64,000 nucleotides of DNA from Vibrio rotiferianus CAIM 577 = LMG 21460. Lineage in GTDB: Bacteria; Pseudomonadota; Gammaproteobacteria; Enterobacterales; Vibrionaceae. Below the pieces are notes generated by a model that made no database searches, was not told where the DNA came from, and saw nothing but the letters and a program-made list of their open reading frames with translations. Of the stretch, positions 26,740 through 35,334 are shown piece by piece. The number at the start of each line of letters is the position of its first letter. The first letter of the stretch is position 1. Position numbers and translations under genes: made by a program. The DNA lies in contig NZ_APHW01000101.1 of NCBI RefSeq assembly GCF_002741985.1, positions 124,001-188,000 on the forward strand, in the 5' to 3' direction.

Positions 26740-27318
26740 ATGTATAGAGACCGTCGCATGTTAGCAGAGTGGCTGGCACACAAAGAGCAGCTCAAAAACT
26801 ACATTGTCAAACAGACCAGTGATCCAGATTTAGCCGATGACATTTTGCAAGAGGTGTACATCAAGGCGAGTCAAAAGATCGATCAGTTAGAAGCGCGAAG
26901 CAAAATCAAAAGTTGGTTATATCGCATCACGCACAACGCGATCATGGATCACTATCGTACGCAGCAAAGTTACGAAGAGCTGATAGACAATCAGGTTGAA
27001 GAGGAAATGCCGATAGAGCTGGAGAATCTCCAAACCATGGGTCATTGTTTGCGCACAATGTTTGAGTGTCTACCAGAGAAATATCGCCAAGCCATGATTC
27101 TGTCTGAACTCGACGGTTTGCCTCAACAAACGGTTGCAGATCAGTTGGGACTTTCGCTTTCTGCGACGAAAAGCCGAATTCAGCGCGGTCGAGTTAAGCT
27201 CAAAGCCTTGTTAGTTGAGTACTGCAATGTTGAAGCAGGTCGAGGAGGTATCGTTGATTTCTCACCAGAACCGCAGTGTCTTCACATGGCTCAAATGTAC
27301 AGTGCTGAAGTGGCATAA
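26740..27318 (+). CDS. SigZ-like ECF RNA polymerase sigma factor
   Basis: The 192-residue sigma-70 family protein has region 2 (about 25-75, DLADDILQEVYIKA and WLYRITHNAIMDHYR) and region 4 (about 105-155, with LPQQTVADQLGLSLSATKSRIQRGR). A C-terminal extension holds Cys162 and Cys180 around GRGGIVDF, typical of SigZ-like sigmas. No anti-sigma gene is next to it, so control may lie in this extension or in transcription. The ATG at 26740 is the longest start; ATG at 26758 is possible and neither has a clear ribosome binding site. It may be the third gene of the patB-rhodanese unit. Confidence 0.85.
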   Translation: MYRDRRMLAEWLAHKEQLKNYIVKQTSDPDLADDILQEVYIKASQKIDQLEARSKIKSWLYRITHNAIMDHYRTQQSYEELIDNQVEEEMPIELENLQTMGHCLRTMFECLPEKYRQAMILSELDGLPQQTVADQLGLSLSATKSRIQRGRVKLKALLVEYCNVEAGRGGIVDFSPEPQCLHMAQMYSAEVA

Positions 27319-27347
27319 AGCCAAAATATCCGTTCGATTTACAATGT

Positions 27348-27378
27348 AAAAGCGCACAGTTTTGGCTCTGCGCTTTTT
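27348..27378 (+). terminator. Intrinsic terminator after sigma factor gene
   Basis: AAAGCGCA (27349-27356) pairs with TGCGCTTT (27369-27376), with a 12-base loop, and is followed by a T run. It separates the sigma gene from the convergent LysR gene. Confidence 0.75.
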
Positions 27379-27431
27379 TGTTGTCTCGTCATGACTAAAA
27401 GTAGTCAACCCCAAGCTATCAACAAAGAGCA

Positions 27432-28391
27432 TTATGTTCTGATTTCAACGTTACCACTTTCAAGAAAGTCTTTGTTTTCTTTAACAAGCTTGTGTAGAAA
27501 GTCCGCTACGGTTCTCACCCTTCTTGAGTGGGAAAGGTCGGAGTGAATTGCCAACCAAATGGATTGATCACAGCCAATATCCCTTTCTACACATGTTAAT
27601 TCTTTAGGTTGAGCGATAAAATGAGGAAGTACTGCCATACCGAGCCCAGCCTCTACCGCGCTGAATTGTGCAGATAGGTTGCTCGTAATAAGCCTACAAG
27701 GCTTTCCTCGCATCGTCCTTTCTAGCCATTGTGCCGCTGGCAGGTGCTGTAGTGTCTCTGACCAACCAATAAAATCATCGTTCTCAAATGAGCCGCTTTG
27801 CTGATTCTTCTTCCTATTTTTTAGATAACTCTGTGATGCATAAACGCCAAAGCCGAGCTCACCTAATTTTTGGATACTGACGTTCCCTCGTTCTGGACGA
27901 ACCATTCTCAATGCTATGTCTGCATCGTGCCTGTGTAAGTTAACGGTAGATACACTGGTTACTACTTCTATCGTTAGGTTTGGGTGGTTTGCCAGAAACT
28001 GGGGTAGTGCAGGAATAATAAAATGATCGGCAAGTCCTTGAGCAGTGGCGAGACGAACGTGGCCTCTAACATCTTGGTCATTAACTTGAGCAGCCGCACT
28101 GAAGGCATAACCAGCCTGTTCTAGAGCTTCGGCTTGAGCGATGAGCGCCATTCCTTCGTCGGTCAACTTATAACCAAGTTGGTCCCTGGTAAATAATTTT
28201 AGGCCTATCGCGCTTTCTAATCGCTCTAATCGTCGTGATACTGTTGCGATTCCGAGCCTTAGCGATTTCGATGCGCCGCTCAGCGTTCCCTCTCTTGCGA
28301 TGCCTAAAAATATCTTGGCATCATCCCAATTTAAATGATTCGATTTCTCTTTGTTTCCGATATCGGAAATCTGATTGCAATTATTGGCCAT
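27432..28391 (-). CDS. LysR-family transcriptional regulator
   Basis: The 319-residue protein has an N-terminal winged helix (about 20-80, WDDAKIFLGIAREGTLSGASKSLRL) and a substrate-binding-like effector domain. GGAG lies seven bases before the ATG. The N-terminus is about 18 residues longer than usual for this subfamily. It is divergent from an aldo/keto reductase gene with only 60 bp between starts, the usual layout for a LysR regulator and its target. Effector unknown. Confidence 0.88.
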   Translation of the reverse strand: MANNCNQISDIGNKEKSNHLNWDDAKIFLGIAREGTLSGASKSLRLGIATVSRRLERLESAIGLKLFTRDQLGYKLTDEGMALIAQAEALEQAGYAFSAAAQVNDQDVRGHVRLATAQGLADHFIIPALPQFLANHPNLTIEVVTSVSTVNLHRHDADIALRMVRPERGNVSIQKLGELGFGVYASQSYLKNRKKNQQSGSFENDDFIGWSETLQHLPAAQWLERTMRGKPCRLITSNLSAQFSAVEAGLGMAVLPHFIAQPKELTCVERDIGCDQSIWLAIHSDLSHSRRVRTVADFLHKLVKENKDFLESGNVEIRT

Positions 28392-28451
28392 GTATCACTC
28401 CACTTTTGGAAAATATACTGATATGCGAATAACAAAGCTAGAGGAAAAAAA

Positions 28452-29435
28452 ATGGATAAGCGCATATTAGGTAATGGCTTGGAAGTTTCAGAAATTGGTT
28501 TAGGCTGCATGGGCATGAGTGAATTCTACGGACCAACAGACGATGAAGAATCATTAAAAGTACTTCATAAAGCCGTGGATTTAGGATGCAACTTTTTCGA
28601 TACGGCGGATACTTACGGTAATTCTCACAATGAAGAGCTGATTGGCCGTTTTCTTAAACATCATCGTTCGGATGTAAAGGTAGCAACAAAATGTGGCATT
28701 GTTCGTCGACCAGGAGAGTACGAACGACGTATCGACAATAGTCCAGCTTATATCCGAAGAGCATGCGAAAATTCTCTTCGTCACTTAGGTGTTGAATGCA
28801 TCGATCTGTACTATATCCATCGTTTAGATTCGACTACACCAATTGAAGTGGTCATGCAAACGCTCGCAGAATTAGTTACTGAAGGAAAAATTGCCCACAT
28901 TGGTCTCTCTGAAGTCAACGCGACGACGCTCAGAAAAGCACATGCAGTCCACCCTGTGACTGCTTTACAAACCGAGTACTCGTTGTGGACGCGGGATGTG
29001 GAACGTGAAATCTTGCCCACATGTCGAGAATTAGGCGTTGGTTTTGTCCCTTACTCTCCGCTGGGGCGCGGTTTTTTAACGGGGCGTTTTCACTCTGATC
29101 GTGACTTTTCTGAAGGGGATGCGCGAAGTACATTACCAAGATTCACAGAAGGTAATTTAAAGGCGAACCGCCCGCTATCCAATATCGTGGCTCAAATAGC
29201 GCAAAATAAGTCGTGTTCTCCGGCCCAAATTGCTCTGGCGTGGCTATTGGCTCAAGGTAAGGATATTGTGCCTATTCCAGGAACGAAAAAAATGGCCCAC
29301 ATCGTCGATAACTTGGGTGCGTCCAATGTCTCGCTTACCCGAGAAGATTTGCTTCAAATAGAGTTGGCTCTAGAGAGCTTTCGTCCCGCGGGAGCGAGAT
29401 ATACAGAAGAAGGCATGAAAGGGATCAATTCTTAG
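28452..29435 (+). CDS. Aldo/keto reductase
   Basis: The 327-residue NADPH-dependent TIM barrel has the catalytic Asp50 and Tyr55 in FFDTADTYG, Lys in VATKCG and His in YYIHRLD, plus the C-terminal cofactor motif IPIPGTKK (read as VPIPGTKKMAH). It is closest to the YakC/general-stress subgroup that reduces aldehydes. A GAGG site precedes the ATG. Expression is probably controlled by the divergent LysR regulator. Confidence 0.92.
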   Translation: MDKRILGNGLEVSEIGLGCMGMSEFYGPTDDEESLKVLHKAVDLGCNFFDTADTYGNSHNEELIGRFLKHHRSDVKVATKCGIVRRPGEYERRIDNSPAYIRRACENSLRHLGVECIDLYYIHRLDSTTPIEVVMQTLAELVTEGKIAHIGLSEVNATTLRKAHAVHPVTALQTEYSLWTRDVEREILPTCRELGVGFVPYSPLGRGFLTGRFHSDRDFSEGDARSTLPRFTEGNLKANRPLSNIVAQIAQNKSCSPAQIALAWLLAQGKDIVPIPGTKKMAHIVDNLGASNVSLTREDLLQIELALESFRPAGARYTEEGMKGINS

Positions 29436-29634
29436 TTAGCTTCCTCCTATCGGGAAAACCAACGAGCTGAGTTTTTTTGATAAACAAACGGTGTTTCATC
29501 CACCTTCTGGGCGAATGATACTAAGATGCAAAGAGGGTGGTTCATCGAAAAGATTGTGGTAAAGTCCGCGCCTGTGATTTACTGCATCTATATTGTTTTA
29601 CTGCCTCTTCAATTAAAAGCACAAGGTTAAGCTA

Positions 29635-30873
29635 ATGCCATTTTCTACTCTCTCTTTGAGTTCTGAGCTGATTCACGCACTGCCAAAAGACTTCAAGAAG
29701 CCAACCGATATTCAGGCTTTGGCAATTCCTGAATTACTCAGTGGTAAAGACGTATTGGCATTAGCAAACACGGGCAGCGGAAAAACCCTTGCGTATGGTT
29801 TGCCTTTGTTGGAAAAGCTAAGTGTAAATCCAGAGCAAAAAGCGCTGATTCTAGTACCAACACGTGAGTTGGCGACACAAGTGAGCGAGGCGATCAACCA
29901 AGTTGGTCAATCTATTGGTCTCAACGCTGTGTGTTTGTGTGGTGGCGCTGATAAAGAGCAGCAACTACAAGCACTTGCATCAAATCCTCACATTCTTGTG
30001 GCGACAACAGGTCGTTTAGTTGATCTGGCGAACAACGGTTTGGACCTGAGTAATATCCATTATCTAGTGTTGGATGAAGCGGATCGCTTGCTGGATATGG
30101 GTTTTTGGTCTGAAGTGCAAAATATTGCAGGGCAGATTTCAAACCAGTGTCAAACCGCGATGTTCTCAGCAACGTTTTCAGATGAGTTAAAAGGCAAAGC
30201 CAAGCAGCTCATGCACGCACCAAAGCAGGTAGCAGCGCATCAAGAAAACAGCACCAATCAAGATATTGCCGAAACGCTGTATCTCGTCAACAAAGGCAGC
30301 AAAACCAAAGCGTTGATTGAACTGATCAAGCAAAGTACGTGGACACAGGTACTGGTATTTATTGGCGCGAAAGAGAACGCTGATGGTTTGGCGAAGAAAT
30401 TAAACAAAGCTGGAATCACAACCAATACGCTGCACGGCAATAAGAGCCAAGCAGAGCGAGAAGAAGCGCTGGCGCAGTTTAAGTCAGGACAAACACAGGT
30501 GTTGATCGCTACCGATCTATTGGCGCGCGGTATTCACATCGAGCAACTACCAGTAGTGATTAACTTTGAGTTGCCAATGCACGCAGAGACTTATGTTCAC
30601 CGAGTTGGACGTACAGCCCGCGCAGGCGAGCAAGGTGTTGCAATGTCGCTGGTTTGCCATGGCGAAACCGAAGCGCTTACCGCGATCCGTAACCTGACTC
30701 AACGTGAATTGCCAACGCAAGATCTGGAAGGTTTCCCAGTAACGGATAAGCCATCAACAGGCGAAAGCAAACGCGCCCCACGCGATAAAAAAGCCAATCG
30801 TCGAACCAATGCCAAAAAGAGCATCAAACAGTTCCAAGGTAAGCCGAAACGCCAAGCGCCTAAAGCTAAATAA
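29635..30873 (+). CDS. DEAD-box ATP-dependent RNA helicase
   Basis: The 412-residue protein shows the Q motif (KKPTDIQALAIP), motif I (ANTGSGKT), Ia (PTRELA), DEAD box (LDEADRLLDMGF), SAT (FSATFS), motif V (ATDLLARGIHI) and VI (HRVGRTARAG), and a basic C-terminal tail rich in Lys and Arg for RNA binding. It unwinds short RNA duplexes, probably in ribosome assembly or cold adaptation. It is of the RhlE/SrmB type, without enough evidence to choose. Monocistronic, with a terminator directly after it. Confidence 0.95.
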   Translation: MPFSTLSLSSELIHALPKDFKKPTDIQALAIPELLSGKDVLALANTGSGKTLAYGLPLLEKLSVNPEQKALILVPTRELATQVSEAINQVGQSIGLNAVCLCGGADKEQQLQALASNPHILVATTGRLVDLANNGLDLSNIHYLVLDEADRLLDMGFWSEVQNIAGQISNQCQTAMFSATFSDELKGKAKQLMHAPKQVAAHQENSTNQDIAETLYLVNKGSKTKALIELIKQSTWTQVLVFIGAKENADGLAKKLNKAGITTNTLHGNKSQAEREEALAQFKSGQTQVLIATDLLARGIHIEQLPVVINFELPMHAETYVHRVGRTARAGEQGVAMSLVCHGETEALTAIRNLTQRELPTQDLEGFPVTDKPSTGESKRAPRDKKANRRTNAKKSIKQFQGKPKRQAPKAK

Positions 30874-30889
30874 ACACAGCCAAATAAAC

Positions 30890-30915
30890 AAAAGCCATCG
30901 TAATGATGGCTTTTT
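30890..30915 (+). terminator. Intrinsic terminator after DEAD-box helicase gene
   Basis: A 10-bp perfect stem (30890-30899 with 30905-30914), 5-base loop and T run. The A run on the left lets it also serve the convergent ompV-like gene. Confidence 0.88.
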
Positions 30916-30952
30916 AATTAAATGGAGTGTGTGTCTAAATAGGGTGTAGTGC

Positions 30953-31729
30953 TTAGAAGTTGTAAGAAACTGTCGCACCTACTGCCCATTGGTTTGCACT
31001 GTCTACGATAGAAGAATCGCTGATGCCACTACCTAGGCGCGTGTATTGTGATACTTGGCTGATTTGCCAGTGCTCAGTGATTGGCACTACCAGTTTGTAA
31101 CCTAAACCGTAGTTTACGGTTGCGTCGCCTTTGTATGCTTTGCGGTTTGCACGTGCTTCTTTGTCTGTTACGCCGAAGTAGTAATCAACGTAATCTTTGC
31201 TTTGGTAGGACACACTCGCAAATGGTACGAAATCAACATTACCGATATTCATGATATGGAAGTAAGTTGCCCCACCTTGGAAGCCTTTGTAAGCGCCTGA
31301 TACATCATGTTGTAGATAAGTTGAAATCACGTTGTTTGGATCAAGTCTGAAATCTGCGTTCAAACCTAGATCGATCGCGATATCACGTCGTTTAGTACCT
31401 TTTAGGCTCTTCGCTACATCGCTATCACGAGGTACACCGCTACCTACCACGTAAGCACTCATGTTCAGTAGTTCATCGTTGTCACCAAGGAAACGGTAGT
31501 TGATACCGCCTAAATCTGCGTTGAAGTCTTCACCATGGTAGCCACCGTTGAACAGTGGCGCTGTGTTGTGCTTTTGGTCTTTGAAAAGATCGCTCGCTTG
31601 TACCACGCCAGCTTCGACCATCCAGCCACCTTCGTTGTTGTAGATGTTACCGTTACGAATGTAAGTATCACCCGCTGTTGCCGTGCCTGCAGCCGTCAAC
31701 GTTAATAATGCAATAATTGTTTTGTTCAT
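30953..31729 (-). CDS. ompV: MipA/OmpV-family outer membrane protein
   Basis: The 258-residue precursor has a signal peptide (1-19, ending ATAGD) and amphipathic beta strands, ending in VSYNF with the terminal Phe expected for insertion by the BAM complex. The family includes OmpV of Vibrio cholerae and the murein-binding MipA scaffold. Its substrate or partner is not clear. It is monocistronic, with an AT-rich upstream region. Confidence 0.85.
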   Translation of the reverse strand: MNKTIIALLTLTAAGTATAGDTYIRNGNIYNNEGGWMVEAGVVQASDLFKDQKHNTAPLFNGGYHGEDFNADLGGINYRFLGDNDELLNMSAYVVGSGVPRDSDVAKSLKGTKRRDIAIDLGLNADFRLDPNNVISTYLQHDVSGAYKGFQGGATYFHIMNIGNVDFVPFASVSYQSKDYVDYYFGVTDKEARANRKAYKGDATVNYGLGYKLVVPITEHWQISQVSQYTRLGSGISDSSIVDSANQWAVGATVSYNF

Positions 31730-31910
31730 TGTTCTGCCCCATTTGTTTGGTTTTGAACACTGTACAAAATAAATTTGTAACCCTCTATCAGTAGAGCGTA
31801 TGGAAGTGTAATGATGACTTTAAGAAATGTATGGTTTCACCTAAAAAATGCTAAGAAGTAGAACCATGCCCGCTATGAAGGCATGGTTGAGACGTTGGTA
31901 TAGATGATCT

Positions 31911-32138
31911 CTATCGCCTTTGAGATGGTTTAACTGGGTTGCAGTGAAGGTACTTCATGACTTTCCCTTGCTTCCACATCATAACGCCTGTGATGGCAAC
32001 AACGGGAACAAGTACAAATAACGTTAAAGTCATGAACATTTCATTTGCCTTCAGCGGTGAATACAGCGCTGCACCCACCAACAGCGCACACAATATATGC
32101 ATCCATCTTAAAGCCAATCTTACTAACTGTCCGCTCAT
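31911..32138 (-). CDS. Small membrane protein, two helices
   Basis: The 75-residue protein, MSGQLVRLALRWMHILCA onward, has two hydrophobic helices (about 10-28 and 33-55) and a basic C-terminal tail. Start at 32138 is supported by AAGGAG seven bases upstream; the frame is open to 32315, but that part overlaps the MOSC gene and has no ribosome binding site. No family is recognised. It lies 157 bp after the MOSC-domain gene on the same strand. Confidence 0.65.
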   Translation of the reverse strand: MSGQLVRLALRWMHILCALLVGAALYSPLKANEMFMTLTLFVLVPVVAITGVMMWKQGKVMKYLHCNPVKPSQRR

Positions 32139-32295
32139 TGCCTTTCTCCTTTGCTTTGTTTCAATACACGATACAGAGCAAAGTGATGACGGTTTTGGCT
32201 TTGAGATAAAACGCCTAATAGCGTTATAAGTGAACGTATAGGATGATGAATGGTTAATTATTCTCTTGTTGATGACTTTAGGGGAGTGCTTAAAA

Positions 32296-32988
32296 CTACT
32301 TAGTCGTTGGACCAACCAAACGCATTTCCCAATCTTCTACTTCGCCTGTTTCTAAGCGGCGTTCGATCAGTTTGCCCCAAGATTCAACTAATGGAAGTTC
32401 CGCTAGTTGGCTTAGCTCTGTTTTATCTAGGCAACCAGTAAATACTGCGCCCATGATGCGAGCCAATGACCAGTCTGGGTAAGGTCTTTCGCACAGAATA
32501 ATCTCGTCACCTGCACCGATATCGCCTTCTTGTAACACTCGGAAGTACCAGCCTGTTCGAAGCGTGTCTTGCAGTCTTCTCGCCATGTCGTTTTGCTCGA
32601 AGCGGACGTTGAGTTTCCAGCAAGGCATGCGCCCTTGTGACACTTCCAATAAGGTTGAGCCGATACGAATTTTATCTTTCAAGCAAATGGACGCTTCTGT
32701 TACGCCGCTTGAGCTTAAGTTCTCACCAAACGCGCCAGCTGATTGGAAAATCGCATTGTCGCCCAACTCTTGTTGCCAAACCGGATAGTGCTCGCTTGGG
32801 TAAATATGAAGGGCTTTTTGAATCCCACCATGAAAGCGTGGATCGCCTTGTTCATCATTGGTAAAACCCAGTTCTGTTGCATGCTGACGCTGCGGCAGAA
32901 CCTGTTTGTTAATCGCACTTTTCGCACCGTGTGCAAAGACAACCGTTTTACCTGCTAATACGCTGTTAACTACGCCTAACTTCTTCAT
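32296..32988 (-). CDS. yiiM: YiiM-like MOSC-domain protein
   Basis: The 230-residue protein has a MOSC domain with the RFHGGIQKALHIYPSEHY and FGENLSSSG segments and the conserved Cys in GRMPCWKLNVRF that binds the molybdenum cofactor. A C-terminal helical part follows, as in E. coli YiiM. YiiM reduces N-hydroxylated bases such as 6-hydroxylaminopurine together with its electron donors. It is monocistronic or leads the small membrane protein gene. The assignment is good at family level. Confidence 0.87.
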   Translation of the reverse strand: MKKLGVVNSVLAGKTVVFAHGAKSAINKQVLPQRQHATELGFTNDEQGDPRFHGGIQKALHIYPSEHYPVWQQELGDNAIFQSAGAFGENLSSSGVTEASICLKDKIRIGSTLLEVSQGRMPCWKLNVRFEQNDMARRLQDTLRTGWYFRVLQEGDIGAGDEIILCERPYPDWSLARIMGAVFTGCLDKTELSQLAELPLVESWGKLIERRLETGEVEDWEMRLVGPTTK

Positions 32989-33032
32989 GTTCTTTCCTTA
33001 TCTTTTGCCAAACTGCATGAGACAAAACTACG

Positions 33033-33275
33033 TTATCGTTCACCCAATGATTTGAATACCGGGATCGCTGCCAGTAGTTCAATGCGCTTTTCTGTGCTTT
33101 TTAAGTAGCGTGTTTCGCTATCTGAGACCAACACATGGCGTTGATAACCTTCCGTTTTAGGGAACTTGGTCAACACGGTTTCGAGCGATGCTTCGCACTT
33201 GTCTTGGTTGATGTTATCAATATCGACTTTGAATAAGAGTTGGTTTTCTTTGGATATTTCAACTTGATATCGCAT
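33033..33275 (-). CDS. Hypothetical small protein
   Basis: The 80-residue soluble protein starts MRYQVEISKENQLLFKVDI and has no membrane helix or known motif. ATG at 33275 with GAGG upstream is preferred to the GTG at 33284. It lies 44 bp upstream of the MOSC gene on the same strand, and is divergent from the AraC regulator gene. The function is not known. Confidence 0.6.
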   Translation of the reverse strand: MRYQVEISKENQLLFKVDIDNINQDKCEASLETVLTKFPKTEGYQRHVLVSDSETRYLKSTEKRIELLAAIPVFKSLGER

Positions 33276-33359
33276 ACGTCGCACCTCACTGCTTCATTCA
33301 CTTTGCCGAGCATGATAGCCTAGTGAACTTGTGTCAGAGTAGGGATGTAAGGACAGTTA

Positions 33360-34178
33360 ATGATGCCAACCCGCCAAATCGATTCCCACTCCGGTGTTAT
33401 GACCTCCAATGAGATGATGGCTGCCAATCCTCACTCACCAGCACTGGTTAAGACCATCGACATGCCCAAAGGTTACATTGACGCGATGCACCAACACACG
33501 TGGCATCAAGTCATCTTCCCGCTCAAAGGGCTATTGCAAACCAAAACCGATCATTACCAGCACCTTGTGCCCCATACTTCTGCGCTGTTTGTGCCTGCGG
33601 GTATTCAACATGAATCCATCGCGCTAAGCCATACGACATTTGTAGGTATCTATCTGAACCCTAAGTTCGGTACTGAGTATGAGCATCAAGTTAGAACCAT
33701 CACACTCACGCCGTTCTTAAACGAGCTGTTACAGGAAATACGCCGCCAATGTAAAGGGGTCGTGAGTGATGAGGAAGTATCGCGCTTGCTTGGCGTACTC
33801 CACGATCAAATCATGAGAGACAACGTGCAGACCTTTCAGTTACTGCTGCCAGAAGACAGGCGATTAAAGCTGATATTTGAAGCGCTGACCGACACGCCAG
33901 CATTGGATTGGTCACTCAAACAGTGGGGAGAGAGGGTCGGTGCATCCGAACGAACTTTGTCGCGCCTGTTCTCCAAAGAGTTCAACACCTCGTTTCAACT
34001 TTGGCGGCAGCAAATTCGGCTGATCTATTCGCTCTCTTTGTTAGATGAAGAGCTCTCGATCCAAAGCATTGCCGATCACGTGGGGTATCAAAACGACTCG
34101 TCATACATCAAAGCGTTTAAAGCGTATTTTGATGTCACCCCACAGCAGTTTCGCGTTAATGGTCGACGAGGGAGGTGA
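33360..34178 (+). CDS. AraC-family transcriptional regulator
   Basis: The 272-residue protein has an N-terminal cupin sensor (HQHTWHQVIFPLKG and the PAGIQHES metal-like loop) and two C-terminal helix-turn-helix units (about 185-265, GERVGASERTLSRLFSKEF and IADHVGYQNDSSYIKAFK). AAGGA lies before the ATG pair at 33360. It is divergent from the small hypothetical gene. The ligand and targets are unknown. Confidence 0.9.
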   Translation: MMPTRQIDSHSGVMTSNEMMAANPHSPALVKTIDMPKGYIDAMHQHTWHQVIFPLKGLLQTKTDHYQHLVPHTSALFVPAGIQHESIALSHTTFVGIYLNPKFGTEYEHQVRTITLTPFLNELLQEIRRQCKGVVSDEEVSRLLGVLHDQIMRDNVQTFQLLLPEDRRLKLIFEALTDTPALDWSLKQWGERVGASERTLSRLFSKEFNTSFQLWRQQIRLIYSLSLLDEELSIQSIADHVGYQNDSSYIKAFKAYFDVTPQQFRVNGRRGR

Positions 34179-34201
34179 GATGGCGCGTTTCGATAGAAAA
34201 A

Positions 34202-35101
34202 TTAGCTAGCATCAAGAGCGTGACTTTGTTGGTAGGCTTGCTCAATGATGGGCACTAGCCATTGATAGAGCATTGCGTCACGGTGGCTAGATGGATAGCA
34301 AGCAACAATTTTTATGTTGCACTCGAACTCATCGAGTGCGAAGTGCTTAAATCCTCTTAACTTCGGAAAATAAGGAAGAGGGGTGATGCAATCAGTATTC
34401 TCTATACAGCTGAGGAAAGCGTTCAGATCTTCAAATGTGTACTGGATACGATGTGCGATACCTTGACGCGTTAGGTGCTGAGAGAAGTTCGTGTATTCTG
34501 AGTTCCAACCATTCACCCGCAGTATTGCTAACGGTGATTGTAGTGCTTCTTTAAGGTTGGTCGCTGGATGAGAGTTTCTTGCATACAAAGAGAATGTATT
34601 TTCACCAATCACCTTTTGTTTGATCTCTTTCGAGCAGATGTCGTTCCAAAACCCAATTGCAACTTGTACTTTTTCTGACAGCAAATCTTGGTAAGTAGAA
34701 GCTTGGCGATTGATGAAGCTAAAGGTTGCTTTAGGTGCATGAGTTGCCAGCATTAGCATTAAATTTGGTTGCAAAATATCCTGCAGAGCGGCATTAACTG
34801 CAATCACGATTTCACCCTGAAACTCTTTAGGATCAAACTTTTCATTGGCAAAGGCCATTTGAAGATCGCTTTGTACCGTTTTGAGTTTTCGTTCCAGCAT
34901 AACCGCGTATGGCGTTGGTGAGAGGCCTGAAGATTTGCGGACAAACAATTGATCACCCGTTTCATCACGTAGCTTTTGCAAACTTTTGGATAGGGCGCTA
35001 GGGGTTTTCCCCAGTCGTTTTGCTGCTGTCGTGATGTTTTGAGTTTCTGCGATGGTAAGAAAGACTCGAATGAGGTTTAGATCAAAGTTGGTACTCAGCA
35101 T
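34202..35101 (-). CDS. LysR-family transcriptional regulator
   Basis: The 299-residue protein has a winged helix at residues 6-65 (FDLNLIRVFLTIAETQNITTAAKRL) and a LysR substrate domain. It is convergent with the AraC gene, and lies downstream of the bd-oxidase-like operon behind that operon's terminator. No divergent target gene is present, so its regulon cannot be read from context. Confidence 0.88.
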   Translation of the reverse strand: MLSTNFDLNLIRVFLTIAETQNITTAAKRLGKTPSALSKSLQKLRDETGDQLFVRKSSGLSPTPYAVMLERKLKTVQSDLQMAFANEKFDPKEFQGEIVIAVNAALQDILQPNLMLMLATHAPKATFSFINRQASTYQDLLSEKVQVAIGFWNDICSKEIKQKVIGENTFSLYARNSHPATNLKEALQSPLAILRVNGWNSEYTNFSQHLTRQGIAHRIQYTFEDLNAFLSCIENTDCITPLPYFPKLRGFKHFALDEFECNIKIVACYPSSHRDAMLYQWLVPIIEQAYQQSHALDAS

Positions 35102-35196
35102 GATAGCTCAACAAGTAAAACTGATGGTTGGTATTTTACAGCCATCCAAAATACCAGAGATTATCGTACATCAATTATAGGCAGTATTGATCGAAG

Positions 35197-35232
35197 AAGG
35201 CCAAGCGACAGGGGGAACGCTTGGCCTTTTTG
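35197..35232 (-). terminator. Terminator of the cydA-like operon
   Basis: An 11-bp stem (35197-35207 with 35218-35228) with a 10-base loop, 4 bp past the stop of the CydX-like gene. T-rich sequence follows on both strands, stronger on the plus strand. Confidence 0.75.
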
Positions 35233-35235
35233 TTA

Positions 35236-35325
35236 TCAATCTTGCCCGTTGTGGCGCTTATCAATTTTGGCGATCAGCACGACCGAGACAATCAGTGTGG
35301 TATAAAACGCAATGTACCAAATCAT
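35236..35325 (-). CDS. CydX-like 29-residue small subunit
   Basis: A short ORF of 29 residues starts MIWYIAFYTTLIVSVVLIAK and ends DKRHNGQD. It is one membrane helix with the N-terminal W-Y-x-A pattern and short polar C-terminus of CydX/YbgT-type accessory subunits of cytochrome bd oxidase. CydX helps assemble and stabilise CydAB. The gene starts 9 bases after the CydA-like stop codon, with AAGGA overlapping that stop, so translation is coupled. Its presence supports the idea that the CydA-like protein forms a real oxidase-type complex. It is shorter than E. coli CydX (37 residues). Confidence 0.75.
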   Translation of the reverse strand: MIWYIAFYTTLIVSVVLIAKIDKRHNGQD

Positions 35326-35334
35326 AATGAATCC

